Of a stretch of 64,000 nucleotides of DNA, positions 1-10,787 are shown piece after piece; positions within the stretch are counted from its first letter, which is position 1; the number at the start of each line of letters is the position of its first letter. Under the pieces are notes generated by a model. It had not been told where the DNA came from. It did not search any database and saw only the letters and a program-made list of their open reading frames with translations. The stretch is from assembly GCF_009765165.1 (NCBI RefSeq), contig NZ_VLNU01000001.1, positions 2,345,001 through 2,409,000 on the forward strand, written 5' to 3'. The DNA comes from Lysobacter panacisoli (GTDB lineage: Bacteria > Pseudomonadota > Gammaproteobacteria > Xanthomonadales > Xanthomonadaceae). The position numbers and the translations under genes are program-made.

Positions 1-23
1 CGCGGCTGTCTCTCGTCCGCTCG

Positions 24-290
24 TCAGTTGGACGGCGGCGGACTGGTCTTCTGTTCCTCCGGCGGGGTCTGGGTGCCCTCGGTCGGCGGAGGCGTGGTCG
101 GCGGTGTCGTGGTGTCCGCCGGCGGCATGGTGGTGTCGGTCGGAGGCGGGGTCTCCGGCGGGGCCGTCTCCGGCGGCGGGACCTCGGCCGGCGGCGGTGC
201 CACCGTTTCCGTCTCGGTGCGCTGGCAGCCGGCCATCGCGAGCATCGCAGTACTCAGGGCCAGCGCGAGCAGGGCGTTGGATTTCATCAT
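24..290 (-). CDS. Small Pro/Thr-rich lipoprotein, hypothetical
   Basis: An 88-residue protein. An N-terminal hydrophobic stretch ends in a lipobox-like AMAGC (Cys22), so a lipid-anchored envelope protein is inferred. Everything after the Cys is a low-complexity run of Pro, Thr and Glu with no recognisable domain. An AGGAGG ribosome site lies 4 bases before the first ATG and 7 before an immediately following second ATG (position 287). The second is the better-spaced start, giving 87 residues. It follows the EF-hand gene by about 33 bases and shares its PPTT/PPPP style, so the two may be co-transcribed. Function unknown. Confidence 0.6.
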   Translation of the reverse strand: MMKSNALLALALSTAMLAMAGCQRTETETVAPPPAEVPPPETAPPETPPPTDTTMPPADTTTPPTTPPPTEGTQTPPEEQKTSPPPSN

Positions 291-323
291 GGGTCCTCCT
301 TTGGGCTGGAATCGTCGGCGCGA

Positions 324-629
324 TCAGCGCGGCTTGCCCGCGTGATCGTGGCCCGCGGCGAACTCGGTCTGCGAAAGCTGTCCGTCGCCGTCGCGATCGA
401 CCTGCGCGAAGTGACTGGTGAGTCGCGCATCCGCTGCGGCTTCGTCCTTGCTGACCTTGCCGTCGGCATTGACGTCCAGGTCGGCGAAGCTGAAGGACTT
501 CGGCGTGGTGTCGGTGGTGCCGTACGTCGGCGGTGGCGGCGTGGTCGGCGGCTCGGTGCGCTGGGCGAATGCCGGCGCCACGGCCATGCCGGCCAGTGCG
601 ATCGCCAGGATCGTCGAGGTATTTCGCAT
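324..629 (-). CDS. Secreted EF-hand calcium-binding protein
   Basis: 101 residues. A signal peptide (about residues 1-22, ending AFA) precedes a Pro/Thr-rich linker and two canonical EF-hand loops, DVNADGKVSKDE and DRDGDGQLSQTE, with Asp/Asn at positions 1, 3 and 5, Gly at 6 and Glu at 12. Calcium binding in the periplasm or outside the cell is inferred; the partner is unknown. I chose the start at 629, not the open frame extending to 716, because an AGGAGA site sits 7 bases upstream and the signal peptide begins there. It lies 200 bases downstream of rapZ on the same strand and probably has its own promoter. Confidence 0.75.
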   Translation of the reverse strand: MRNTSTILAIALAGMAVAPAFAQRTEPPTTPPPPTYGTTDTTPKSFSFADLDVNADGKVSKDEAAADARLTSHFAQVDRDGDGQLSQTEFAAGHDHAGKPR

Positions 630-830
630 TGCACTCTCCTGCGAGGCGGACGGATGCGCATGGGCGCAACTCCACCGTAACCGTCGCCACGCAAGACGAA
701 CGCAAGCGAGATGCAAAATTTTCGTGATACGGCGCGATGCGTGCGCGGAAGTCAGGACGGATTCACCCCGCGGGGCGGGATCGCGTGTGGAAGCCGTGAA
801 GACGCGCTGCGTGAAGGCGCGCGCGGACGC

Positions 831-1712
831 TCAGTCGAGTTCGCGATGGTGCACGGCCACTTCGTCCCAGCCCTTGCTGCGCGCGTGCTCGGCGAAGCGT
901 TCGGCCAGGTACACCGAACGATGGCGCCCGCCGGTGCAACCGATGGCGATGGTGGCGTAGCTGCGCGTGCTGTCCACGTGCAGTCGCGGAAGCCAGGTGT
1001 CGAGGAACTGATTGACCTGTTCGGCGAACAGGTTCACGTCGGGCTGCGCTTCGAGATACTCGCGAATCGCCGCATCGCGTCCGGACAGCGGGCGCAGGAC
1101 CGGATCCCAGTGCGGGTTGGGCAGCGCGCGCGCGTCGAAGACGAAGTCCGCATCGGCCGGCACGCCGCGACGATAGGCGAAGGATTCGAACAGCAGCGAC
1201 ATGCCCGCGTCGCCGCCGATGCCGAACTCGGTGATCACCTGCCGGCGCAGCTGGTGGACGTTGAGCGTACTGGTATCGACCACCGCATCGGCGATCGAAC
1301 GCAGCGGCTTGAGCACCTGGCGTTCGAGCGAGATCGCATCGGCCAGGCCCAGCCCGAGGTGGCTCAGCGGATGGCGGCGGCGCGTGTCGGCGTAGCGCTT
1401 GAGCAGCGCTTCGTCGCATGCGTCGAAGAACACCAGTCGCGGGTCGAGTCCAAGTGCACCCACCGCGGACAGCCATTCCGGGATGTTGCTGAGGTCGTTG
1501 TTGCGGTTGCGTACGTCGATGCTGACCGCGAGCTTGGCCGGCGCGCCCTCGGCGCTGCGCGTGACGCCCGCGACGAACTGCGGCAGCAGGTCCGCCGGCA
1601 GGTTGTCGACGCAGAAGAAGCCGAGATCCTCGAAGGTCTTCATCGCCACGGACTTGCCCGAGCCGGACATGCCGCTGACGATGACGAGGGTGGAGGCGGG
1701 CGTTTCGCTCAT
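831..1712 (-). CDS. rapZ: RapZ family RNase adapter / nucleotide-binding protein
   Basis: 293 residues, close to the 284 of E. coli RapZ. A Walker A motif GMSGSGKS lies at residues 14-21. The C-terminal RNA-binding domain keeps the [14 protein letters not shown] block from residue 258. In enterobacteria RapZ hands the small RNA GlmZ to RNase E and so tunes glucosamine-6-phosphate synthase. Which RNA it serves here is not visible, and glmS is not in the window. It sits 25 bases after hprK, the usual proteobacterial partner, in the rpoN-hpf-ptsN-hprK-rapZ order, and is probably the last gene of that transcript. Confidence 0.95.
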   Translation of the reverse strand: MSETPASTLVIVSGMSGSGKSVAMKTFEDLGFFCVDNLPADLLPQFVAGVTRSAEGAPAKLAVSIDVRNRNNDLSNIPEWLSAVGALGLDPRLVFFDACDEALLKRYADTRRRHPLSHLGLGLADAISLERQVLKPLRSIADAVVDTSTLNVHQLRRQVITEFGIGGDAGMSLLFESFAYRRGVPADADFVFDARALPNPHWDPVLRPLSGRDAAIREYLEAQPDVNLFAEQVNQFLDTWLPRLHVDSTRSYATIAIGCTGGRHRSVYLAERFAEHARSKGWDEVAVHHRELD

Positions 1713-1737
1713 CGGGCGTATGCCGTAGGGAGTGGGT

Positions 1738-2688
1738 TCACGCGTCGCCGCGTTCGAGGAAGTTGCTGTGCCGCGCGATGAACGCCGCCGCCGGATCCAG
1801 CCCCTTCATGCGCAGGCTGTGCAGGCGTGTGGCGGCTTCGGTCAGCACCGCGAGGTTGCGGCCGGGCATGACGGGCAGGGTGATCATCGGCACGTCGAGG
1901 TCGAGCACGCGTCGCGTGCCGCTGTCTCCGGTCAACCGCTCCAGGCCCATCGGCTTGGGCTCGGTCATCGGCTTGGCCAGGTGCACGATCAGGCGCAGGT
2001 ATTTGTTGTTCTTGACCGCGGTGTCGCCGAACATCTGACGGATGTTTAGCACGCCCAGGCCGCGCACTTCGAGCAGATCCTGGAGCATTTCCGGGCAGGT
2101 GCCGTCGAGCACGTCGGGCGCGATCTGGGTGAATTCCGGCGCGTCGTCGGCGACAAGGCGATGGCCACGCGTGACCAGTTCCAGCGCGAGCTCGCTCTTG
2201 CCCGAACCCGATTCGCCGGTGATCAGCACACCGATGGAGTAGATCTCCATGAACACACCGTGCAGCGTCACGCGCGGCGCGAGCGTGCGCGCGAGGTGGT
2301 ACTGCAGGTGGTTGAGCAGTTCGTGACCGCGACGCGGCGATGCCCACAGCGGCGTGTGGCTTTCCTCCGCCGCGATGCGCAGGTCCTCCGGACAGGTCTG
2401 GTCCTTGCTGATCACCAGCGCCAGCGGACGGAACTGGATGATCTTCTCGATCGTCTCCCAGCGCAGGCGCGAATCGAGCGCGTCGAGCCAGGCCAGTTCC
2501 TCGGTGCCGAGGATCTGCACCTTGTTCGGATAGATCGCGTTGAGGTAGCCGGCCAGCGACGGTCGGCGTGCGACCGTGTTGACCGCTTCCAGCACGCGGC
2601 GGTCGCCCTTCTGCCCGGCGAGCCAGCGCAGGCCGAGGCGATCGCGTTGCTGTTCGAACAGTTCTCCCGCGCTGATGCTGGTGCTCAT
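1738..2688 (-). CDS. hprK: HPr kinase/phosphorylase
   Basis: 316 residues, normal for the family. The P-loop GESGSGKS lies at 158-165, preceded by the [11 protein letters not shown] stretch typical of HprK. The enzyme phosphorylates and dephosphorylates a serine of HPr, the phosphocarrier of the sugar and nitrogen PTS. In proteobacteria lacking classical catabolite repression it is thought to set phosphate flow through the nitrogen PTS. GAGGA stands before the ATG at 2688. It begins 8 bases after ptsN. HPr and enzyme I genes are not in this window, although they commonly follow rapZ in relatives. Confidence 0.95.
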   Translation of the reverse strand: MSTSISAGELFEQQRDRLGLRWLAGQKGDRRVLEAVNTVARRPSLAGYLNAIYPNKVQILGTEELAWLDALDSRLRWETIEKIIQFRPLALVISKDQTCPEDLRIAAEESHTPLWASPRRGHELLNHLQYHLARTLAPRVTLHGVFMEIYSIGVLITGESGSGKSELALELVTRGHRLVADDAPEFTQIAPDVLDGTCPEMLQDLLEVRGLGVLNIRQMFGDTAVKNNKYLRLIVHLAKPMTEPKPMGLERLTGDSGTRRVLDLDVPMITLPVMPGRNLAVLTEAATRLHSLRMKGLDPAAAFIARHSNFLERGDA

Positions 2689-2696
2689 CCGGATCC

Positions 2697-3203
2697 TCAG
2701 GCCGCGCGGGGAAGTGGCGCGGGGTGCTGTCCCGCGAGCAGATGATGCCTGAGTTCGTCGATGTCGCGCGCCTGGCGCAGGTCCCGGCGGAAGTCGGGGT
2801 CGGCAAAAAGCTCGGCCAGCTCGGCCAGGCGCAGCAGTTGCGGCTGGATGTCGTGCTCGGGCACGAGCAGCGCCAGCACCAGGTCGACCGGCTGGCCGTC
2901 GACCGCGTTGAAGTCCACGGGGCGTGACAGGCGCAGGAACGCACCGTGACAGCGCTCGATGGTGGAGCAGCGCGCATGCGGGATCGCCACGCCTTCGCCG
3001 AGCGCCGTGCTGGCGAGACGTTCGCGGTCGCGCAGGGCGGTTGCGATGTCGCTGGCTCGTTCGGGACCGGACAACAACCGCGCGGCCGCGTCGAGGACGC
3101 GGTCGCGCGGGCTGTTCGCTTGCCCGCCCGCGACGCGTTCGTCCGAGGCGGGCATGTCCATGATCGCAACCCGAGGTGCGGTCAGCAGGTCATGCAGGGG
3201 CAT
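2697..3203 (-). CDS. ptsN: Nitrogen-PTS EIIA component (PtsN, EIIANtr)
   Basis: 168 residues with the PTS EIIA type-2 fold. The phosphorylated histidine is His76 in GVAIPHAR. The N-terminus [12 protein letters not shown] is the usual EIIANtr start, which supports the ATG at 3203 even though no clear ribosome site precedes it. The protein receives phosphate from HPr-like NPr and acts by binding targets such as potassium transporters, not by moving sugar. The link to rpoN and hpf is conserved across proteobacteria. Confidence 0.93.
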   Translation of the reverse strand: MPLHDLLTAPRVAIMDMPASDERVAGGQANSPRDRVLDAAARLLSGPERASDIATALRDRERLASTALGEGVAIPHARCSTIERCHGAFLRLSRPVDFNAVDGQPVDLVLALLVPEHDIQPQLLRLAELAELFADPDFRRDLRQARDIDELRHHLLAGQHPAPLPRAA

Positions 3204-3230
3204 GTTGTTTGCGTGGGTTCGGGCGACCCG

Positions 3231-3557
3231 TCAGCCGAAGGTGTCGCTGCGCGCGGCGCTCTCGCCGCGGTGGTGGTCGACGACCTTGCTGCGATGTTCG
3301 CGCAGCAGGCGATCGAGCTTGTCGGAGAGCAGGTCGATGGCCGCATACATGTCGATCGCGGCGGCATCGGCGACGAGGGTCTTGCCCGAGATGGTGATGG
3401 TGGCCTTCGCGCGATGGTTGGGCTTGTCCAGGCTGAGCTGGGTCCGCACATCGAAGGGTTGTTCGCAATGTCGTTCCAGTCGCGCCAGCTTGTTTTCCAC
3501 GTAGTCCCGCAAGGCGGGGGTGACTTCAATCTGCTGGCCGTAGGTTTCGATACGCAT
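3231..3557 (-). CDS. hpf: Ribosome hibernation promoting factor (short HPF/YfiA type)
   Basis: 108 residues, the short form of the family. The protein binds the decoding centre of the 30S subunit and helps form inactive 100S ribosomes in stationary phase. It shows the beta-alpha-beta-beta-beta-alpha pattern of the S30AE domain through about residue 95, starting MRIETYGQQIEVTPALRDYV. A very strong AAAGGAGGT site lies 5 bases before the ATG. It lies between rpoN (152 bases upstream) and ptsN (27 bases downstream), the conserved position. The long gap to rpoN leaves room for a separate promoter. Confidence 0.95.
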   Translation of the reverse strand: MRIETYGQQIEVTPALRDYVENKLARLERHCEQPFDVRTQLSLDKPNHRAKATITISGKTLVADAAAIDMYAAIDLLSDKLDRLLREHRSKVVDHHRGESAARSDTFG

Positions 3558-3625
3558 CGGAGACCTCCTTTACGCCGCGACGGGATGACAGGATCGCACG
3601 CTTGCCGTCGTGTGCAAGAGCGTGC

Positions 3626-3643
3626 ATTGGCAGTTTCGCCAAT
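3626..3643. repeat. Inverted repeat between rpoN and hpf
   Basis: ATTGGC, six bases, then GCCAAT: a perfect 6-base inverted repeat in the 152-base gap upstream of hpf. It could be an operator for a growth-phase regulator of hpf or a weak rpoN terminator. It has no T-run and no named consensus that I recognise. Confidence 0.3.
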
Positions 3644-3709
3644 TCGATTCGGAACACATTGATCCACAGCAGGTTTCGCACGCAACCTTCACGCAGCGTT
3701 TGCACTGCG

Positions 3710-5125
3710 TCACGCGATGCGCACGCGATCCTGCGATGAGGGAATGCTCATGGCCTCCCGGTACTTGGCAACCGTACGCCGGGCCACGGGTACACCTGTG
3801 GCCTTGAGGGTTTCCGCCAGGCGCGCGTCGGACAGCGGCTTGCGCGGGTTTTCGGCTTCGATCAGGCGACGGATCATCGCCTGGATCGCCGTGCTGGATG
3901 CTTCGCCGCCGGCACCGGTTTCGATGCCCGAGGCGAAGAACGCGCGCAGCGGCACCGTGCCGCGTGGCGTGCGCGCGTATTTGCGCGCGATCGCGCGCGA
4001 AACGGTGGATTCGTGCAGGCCGACTTCGGCCGCGACTTCGCGCAGCGTGAGCGGACGCAGTGCGCTGTCGCCGAATTCGAGGAACGCGGCCTGCTGTTTG
4101 ATCAGGCAGCGCGCCACCTTGATCAGCGTTTCGCCGCGCGCTTCCAGGCTCTTGAGCAGCCAGCGCGCTTCCTGCAGGTGGCCGCGCAGATAGCTGGCGT
4201 CGGAACCGCTGGCGTGGCGCACCATGCTTTCGTAACCACGATGGATCGCGATGCGCGGACGCATGCCGTCGGCGAGCGCGACGCGCCACAGGCCGTGTTG
4301 GCGCCAGATCACCAGATCGGGCGCGATATAGGTGTCGCTGGCGATCGCGCCGATCTGCGCACCCGGGCGCGGATCGAGCGAGCGCAACAGCTGCACGGCG
4401 GTTTCGGCTTCGGCGAGGTCGAGCTTGAGTTCGGCCGCCAGGCCGGCCACACCGATGCGCGGCAGGCGTTCGAGTGGGCCGTTGGCGAGCTGGTGCGCGA
4501 GCGTGCGGCCCGGCGTTTCGGCCGGGAACTGCGCGAGCTGCAGCCGCAGGCATTCGCCCAGCGTGCGCGCGCCGACGCCGACCGGATCGAACTGCTGCAC
4601 CTGGTGCAGCACGGTGGTGATCTCGTCCTCGTCGCATTCCAGCGTGGGCGCGAGCGAGGCGCGCACCGCATCGAGCGGTTCGCGCAGGTAGCCATCGTCG
4701 TCGATGGACTCGATCAGGGACACGCCGATCGCGCGATCGCGCGACGACAGCGGGCTCAGGTGCAGCTGCCAGAGCAGGTGGTCGTGCAGCGTGTCGGATT
4801 CGGCGACCTGCTCGGCGACAGGCGTGTCGTCGTCGTTGTCGGCGGGGCCGAGGCGCTCGTACCAGGGTTCGCCGTCGTTGGCCCATTCGGCTTCGGGCGG
4901 AAGGTGCTCGGCTTCGCCGTTGGTCGCGGGGGGCTCGCCTGTGCCGTCGCCGTTGGACACGCTGATCGCGGTCTCGGTCCAGTCCAGCAGCGGATTGCTC
5001 TCCACCGCTGCGGCCAATTCAGCCTCGAGCTCGACTGCGGACAGCTGCAGCAGGCGGATCGCCTGACGCAACTGCGGCGTCATCACCAGCTGTTGTCCGA
5101 GTGAGGCTTGAAGGCGGGGTTTCAT
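3710..5125 (-). CDS. rpoN: RNA polymerase sigma-54 factor
   Basis: 471 residues, normal length. The N-terminal Gln-rich activator-interaction region starts MKPRLQASLGQQLVMTPQLRQAIRLLQ. An acidic region (about 55-115) follows, then core-binding and DNA-binding domains. The C-terminal RpoN box ARRTVAKYRE, which contacts the -24 promoter element, is intact. I chose the start at 5125 because the glutamine-rich region begins there; the frame stays open to 5173. It is preceded by lptB (85-base gap) and followed by hpf. This is the usual lptB-rpoN-hpf-ptsN order of proteobacteria. Confidence 0.97.
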   Translation of the reverse strand: MKPRLQASLGQQLVMTPQLRQAIRLLQLSAVELEAELAAAVESNPLLDWTETAISVSNGDGTGEPPATNGEAEHLPPEAEWANDGEPWYERLGPADNDDDTPVAEQVAESDTLHDHLLWQLHLSPLSSRDRAIGVSLIESIDDDGYLREPLDAVRASLAPTLECDEDEITTVLHQVQQFDPVGVGARTLGECLRLQLAQFPAETPGRTLAHQLANGPLERLPRIGVAGLAAELKLDLAEAETAVQLLRSLDPRPGAQIGAIASDTYIAPDLVIWRQHGLWRVALADGMRPRIAIHRGYESMVRHASGSDASYLRGHLQEARWLLKSLEARGETLIKVARCLIKQQAAFLEFGDSALRPLTLREVAAEVGLHESTVSRAIARKYARTPRGTVPLRAFFASGIETGAGGEASSTAIQAMIRRLIEAENPRKPLSDARLAETLKATGVPVARRTVAKYREAMSIPSSQDRVRIA

Positions 5126-5210
5126 TGTCGAAGGCCAACGCGACCAGGGGGAACCGACGGCCGTGACGCGCATCCGGTGTGCGGCAAACGCCGCACCTTC
5201 GACTCAATCG

Positions 5211-5929
<719 letters not shown>

Positions 5930-5930
<1 letters not shown>

Positions 5931-6433
5931 CAGCCGCCCCCCTGCGTGTTCTTGGGCATGATCTGGATCTTCACGCGACCGGCGCCTTCGCCGCCGCCCT
6001 GCACCTGGCCGGTCTTCATGTTGTAGACCACGCGTTCGCCAGCGATGGAACCGCTGGGCTGGCGGATGTTCACGCCGCCGGTGAAGACCACGATCTCGCT
6101 CTTGAGGTCGTAATCGACCTTGTTGGCGACCGCGTCCATCGCCTTGCCGTCGTCGAGTTCCTGCTTGAGCTTCACCGGACCGCCGGTCAGCACCGCACGC
6201 ACCGGCTCGCCGTCGCGCGAGGTGATGACGGCCTGGCTGGAGCGGATGTCGAGCGTGCCCTGCGTGATCACGACACCGCCGCTGAGCGTGGTCGGGCGGC
6301 TGTCGTCCAGCGAGTAGTCGGTGCGGCCCGCCTCGATGTCCATCGGCTTGGTGCGGTCGGACGTGCGCGCCAGCGCCGACGCCGGCGCCAGGGCCACCGC
6401 AAGCAGCGCCAGGCTAAGGAGCGGTGCGTTCAT
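5930..6433 (-). CDS. lptA: Periplasmic LPS-binding bridge protein LptA
   Basis: 167 residues. A Sec signal peptide (about 1-22, ending ALA) precedes one OstA/LptA beta-jellyroll domain, recognisable in the [14 protein letters not shown] and [21 protein letters not shown] stretches. LptA polymerises between LptC and LptD to carry LPS across the periplasm. Starting at 6433 gives the signal peptide; the first 20 coding bases overlap the end of lptC. The C-terminus has a Gly-rich tail. It lies in the kdsD-kdsC-lptC-lptA-lptB order. Confidence 0.93.
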
Positions 6434-6983
6434 ATCGGGCCTTGACGTCGTTCTGGAGGGTGACGCGCTGGGCATTGAGGTCGGCTTCCAACCCACGGCC
6501 GTTCAGTATAAGGCCGGGGTGGGTGACCGTTACCTGGGTGGCCGACGTGGCGCGCTTGGTATCCGGGAATACGTTCAGCTGCTCGGTGGCGATCCGGATC
6601 GGTTTGCCGCTGGCGTTGGTGCTGTCGGCATGGACGTCCCCGCGCAGGCGCAGCTCCTCGCCCTTGGCGTCGATCCAGCCGGTGCGCGAGCGGACTTCCC
6701 AGGGCGTGGCCTTGCTGCCGGCCTTAGGCGGGATCTCGAACAGCGGCGTGACGATGTCGATCGTCTCGGTGTCCGGATCGCGGTTCAGGCGCGGCGCGCT
6801 CACGGTGAACGCCTTGCGGCCCTCGTCGTTGAGCACCACCAGGCGGAAATCGTGCAGGACGTAGTCCGGGCGCTTGGGCGCGGTGCGGTTGTCCTTGTCG
6901 CGATCGCGCTGCGACCACAACGCCCAGCCGCTCAGGAAGGCACCCAGCGCCAGCACCGCGATCAGGATCGGACGCCAGTTCAT
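6414..6983 (-). CDS. lptC: LPS export protein LptC
   Basis: 189 residues (E. coli 191). One N-terminal membrane anchor (about residues 5-23) is followed by a periplasmic jellyroll that receives LPS from LptBFG and passes it to LptA. Sequence conservation in this family is low. The assignment rests on length, topology and position between kdsC and lptA, plus the DUF1239-like core around residues 40-180. Start and kdsC stop overlap as ATGA. Confidence 0.92.
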   Translation of the reverse strand: MNWRPILIAVLALGAFLSGWALWSQRDRDKDNRTAPKRPDYVLHDFRLVVLNDEGRKAFTVSAPRLNRDPDTETIDIVTPLFEIPPKAGSKATPWEVRSRTGWIDAKGEELRLRGDVHADSTNASGKPIRIATEQLNVFPDTKRATSATQVTVTHPGLILNGRGLEADLNAQRVTLQNDVKARYERTAP

Positions 6984-7561
6984 TGCCCGCCCTCCACGCG
7001 CTCACCTTCGACGCGGGTGATTTCGGCGAGGAGGCGCTCGGCATGGCCCTGCGCGGCCAGCAGCAGGTCGCAGAACTCGCGCACCGCGCCGTGGCCGGCA
7101 CGCGCGCCGGTGCGCCAGTGCACCCGCTCGGCGACCCAGCGGTGCGCATCGGCGGGCGCCACCGCGAAGCCGGCCTGCAGCATCACGCGCAGATCGGCGA
7201 GATCGTCGCCGACAAAGGCGACCTGTTCCATCTCCACGCCCACTCGTGCGGCGATGTCGCGCACGCAGGCGAGTTTGTCGCGCACGCTGGTGTGGACTTC
7301 CTCGATGCCCAGATCTTCGCCACGCCGCTTGGCGATGTCGCCACCGCGCGCGGTGACGAAGGCGACCGTGATGCCGACCTTGCGCAGCAACGACAGGCCT
7401 TGTCCGTCATGGACGTGGAAGGCCTTGAGTTCATTGCCCTGGCCGTCGAAGTACAGCCGGCCGTCGGTCAACGTGCCATCCACGTCGAAGCACGCCAGGC
7501 GGATGCGCGAGGCGCGCTCGCGGACGTCGGCGGGATAGTCGTTGAGATGGCTGTAGGGCAT
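6980..7561 (-). CDS. kdsC: 3-deoxy-D-manno-octulosonate-8-phosphate phosphatase
   Basis: 193 residues. This HAD-superfamily phosphatase removes phosphate from KDO-8-P in LPS inner-core synthesis. HAD motif I is FDVDGTLTDG, with nucleophile Asp26 and acid/base Asp28. Motif III/IV is FVGDDLADL. The small cap-less form is typical of KdsC. It follows kdsD by 54 bases and overlaps lptC by 4. Confidence 0.95.
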   Translation of the reverse strand: MPYSHLNDYPADVRERASRIRLACFDVDGTLTDGRLYFDGQGNELKAFHVHDGQGLSLLRKVGITVAFVTARGGDIAKRRGEDLGIEEVHTSVRDKLACVRDIAARVGVEMEQVAFVGDDLADLRVMLQAGFAVAPADAHRWVAERVHWRTGARAGHGAVREFCDLLLAAQGHAERLLAEITRVEGERVEGGQ

Positions 7562-7615
7562 CGAGGGCGGTAGGCGGTTCGGCGACGGTGAAAGGAAAAA
7601 CGGGCGACGCGATTC

Positions 7616-8638
7616 TTAAACCACCCGCGCGCGCAACAGGTCATGAATGTTGAGCGCACCGACCACGCGACCGGTGGTATCGATCACCAGCAGACCGCTG
7701 ATCTTGTGCGCTTCCATCAACTGCGCGGCCTCCACGGCCATCGCATCGGAGCCGATGGTCTTCGGCGAACGCGTCATCACTTCGACGATGCGCGTGTTAC
7801 GCAGATCGAAACGATCGTCGTCGAGCGTGCGGCGCAGGTCGCCGTCGGTGTAGAGACCGAGCAGACGGTTGTCGTCGTCGACCACCGCGGTCATGCCCAG
7901 TCGCTTGCGACTCATCTCGACCAGCGCTTCGCTGATGCTGGCGTCGGCGTGCACGCGCGGCACGTCGTCGCCGGAATGCATGATGTCGGCGATGTGCAGC
8001 AGCAGGCGGCGACCGAGCGCGCCGGCCGGGTGCGAACGCGCGAAATCGTCGGCGGTGAAGCCGCGCGCGTCGAGCAGCGCGACCGCCAATGCATCGCCCA
8101 TCGCCAGCGATGCGGTGGTGCTGGACGTCGGCGCGAGCGCGAGCGGGCAGGCCTCGGCCGGGACGCTCACGTCCAGATGCACGTCGGCTTCGCGCGCGAG
8201 GGAGGAATTGACGCGTCCGGTCATCGCGATGAGGCGGTTGCCCTGGCGCTTGAGCACCGGCAGCAGCATCAGCACCTCGTCGCTCTCGCCCGAGTACGAC
8301 AGCGCCAGGACGATGTCGACGTCGGTGATCATGCCCAGGTCGCCGTGGCCGGCCTCACCGGGGTGCACGTAGAACGCAGGGGTGCCGGTCGAGGCCAGGG
8401 TCGCGGCGATCTTGCGCGCGACGTGGCCGGACTTGCCCATGCCGGTGCAGACCACCCGCCCGTTCGAGGCGAGGATGAGCCGGCAGGCGGCGCTGAAGTC
8501 GCCGTCGATGCGGGCGGCGACCGCGGACAGCGCCTGCGCTTCGATCTCGAAGACGCGGCGTCCGCTGGCGGCCAGGGCGGCCGTGTCGTCTGCATGGGCG
8601 GGAGCGGGGACGGGGATGGTTGCCATTGGGCGTGCCAT
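7616..8638 (-). CDS. kdsD: Arabinose-5-phosphate isomerase
   Basis: 340 residues. A SIS sugar-isomerase domain (about 40-180), with CTGMGKSGHVARKIAATLAS and the STGTPAFYVHPGEAGHGDLG block, is followed by two CBS domains (about 215-340). It converts ribulose-5-P to arabinose-5-P, the first step of KDO synthesis. The first ATG is at 8638; another four codons in (8626) is equally possible, as neither has a good ribosome site. It is probably the first gene of the kds-lpt-rpoN transcript and is divergent from ibaG. Confidence 0.94.
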   Translation of the reverse strand: MARPMATIPVPAPAHADDTAALAASGRRVFEIEAQALSAVAARIDGDFSAACRLILASNGRVVCTGMGKSGHVARKIAATLASTGTPAFYVHPGEAGHGDLGMITDVDIVLALSYSGESDEVLMLLPVLKRQGNRLIAMTGRVNSSLAREADVHLDVSVPAEACPLALAPTSSTTASLAMGDALAVALLDARGFTADDFARSHPAGALGRRLLLHIADIMHSGDDVPRVHADASISEALVEMSRKRLGMTAVVDDDNRLLGLYTDGDLRRTLDDDRFDLRNTRIVEVMTRSPKTIGSDAMAVEAAQLMEAHKISGLLVIDTTGRVVGALNIHDLLRARVV

Positions 8639-8779
8639 TTCGGACCGGGGGCCTTTCCGTTAGGCTAATCCACGAATTCTATGCGGTTCGTCCGCCAAAC
8701 GCCCGTCAACGCCCCGGGCAACGGTCCTCCGCGACATGCGCGGCCGCTGCCGCCGGCTCATGCTCCCGAGGTCCCCACC

Positions 8780-9019
8780 GTGAATCCCGACATCATCCGC
8801 CAGCTCATCGAACAGGGCCTACCGGGCTCCAGCGCCGACGTGCGCGGCGACGATGGCGTGCATTTCGAGGCGACGGTGGTGGCCGAAGCGTTCCGCGGCA
8901 AGCTCCCGCTGGCGCGCCACCGCCTGGTCTACGCCACTCTGGGCGAGCGCATGGGCGGCGAGATCCACGCGCTGGCGCTGAAGACCCTGACGCCTGAAGA
9001 GGCCGGGAACCGGCAGTAA
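8780..9019 (+). CDS. ibaG: BolA/IbaG family iron-metabolism protein
   Basis: 79 residues from a GTG start, matching the roughly 84-residue IbaG size. Upstream in-frame codons (from 8681) would add an unconserved Pro-rich segment. GAGG lies 8 bases before the GTG. The class II KH-like BolA fold is recognisable in SSADVRGDDGVHFEATVV and the RHRLVYATLG stretch (His at 46). IbaG/BolA proteins partner with monothiol glutaredoxins in Fe-S handling. Location directly before murA is the conserved proteobacterial arrangement. Confidence 0.88.
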   Translation: MNPDIIRQLIEQGLPGSSADVRGDDGVHFEATVVAEAFRGKLPLARHRLVYATLGERMGGEIHALALKTLTPEEAGNRQ

Positions 9020-10378
<1,359 letters not shown>

Positions 10379-10381
10379 CGC

Positions 10382-10699
10382 ATGGCTCCGGTCAAGCGCG
10401 CACCGTTCACGCCCCGGCGCAAGGCCGCGCTGGGATTCTTTCTGGTCCTGTTGGCCGTTCTGAGCTGGCTGCACTTCACCGGCGCCGCGGCGACGCGCGG
10501 GCTGGAGCGCAAGGACATGGACTGGAACGGCGACGGCACGACGACGATGCATGAAATGCTGCAGTCGCTCTACGCCGTGACCGTGACCACGACGACCGAA
10601 GGCGCGCGCGAGTGCCGCGCCTTCCATTGGCGCGGCAGCGCGGAGACGCTGCGCGTCGACTGCCGCACCGTGATGCAGCCGGCCACACCGAAGCCCTGA
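10382..10699 (+). CDS. Small membrane-anchored protein with an EF-hand-like loop
   Basis: 105 residues. A positively charged N-terminus ([14 protein letters not shown]) precedes one hydrophobic helix (about 15-35). The exported remainder contains [12 protein letters not shown], which matches the EF-hand loop except for Thr at position 8, and two cysteines (in ARECRAF and VDCRT) that could form a disulfide. It starts 3 bases after the murA stop, so it is probably co-translated with murA. I do not recognise a family; the function is unknown. Confidence 0.65.
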   Translation: MAPVKRAPFTPRRKAALGFFLVLLAVLSWLHFTGAAATRGLERKDMDWNGDGTTTMHEMLQSLYAVTVTTTTEGARECRAFHWRGSAETLRVDCRTVMQPATPKP

Positions 10700-10703
10700 A
10701 GCC

Positions 10704-10722
10704 GGCCGCCGCGGGGGCGGCC
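10704..10722 (+). terminator. GC hairpin after the murA transcript
   Basis: A 7-base stem (GGCCGCC / GGCGGCC) with a 5-base loop, directly after the small membrane protein. It lacks a T-run, so it may stop transcription only weakly or protect the 3' end. Confidence 0.4.
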
Positions 10723-10787
10723 TAATCGCACATGCATTCCCTGGTGGATGTGCTAAGAATCCCGGCCACATCGCCAGGGAGATCCGC

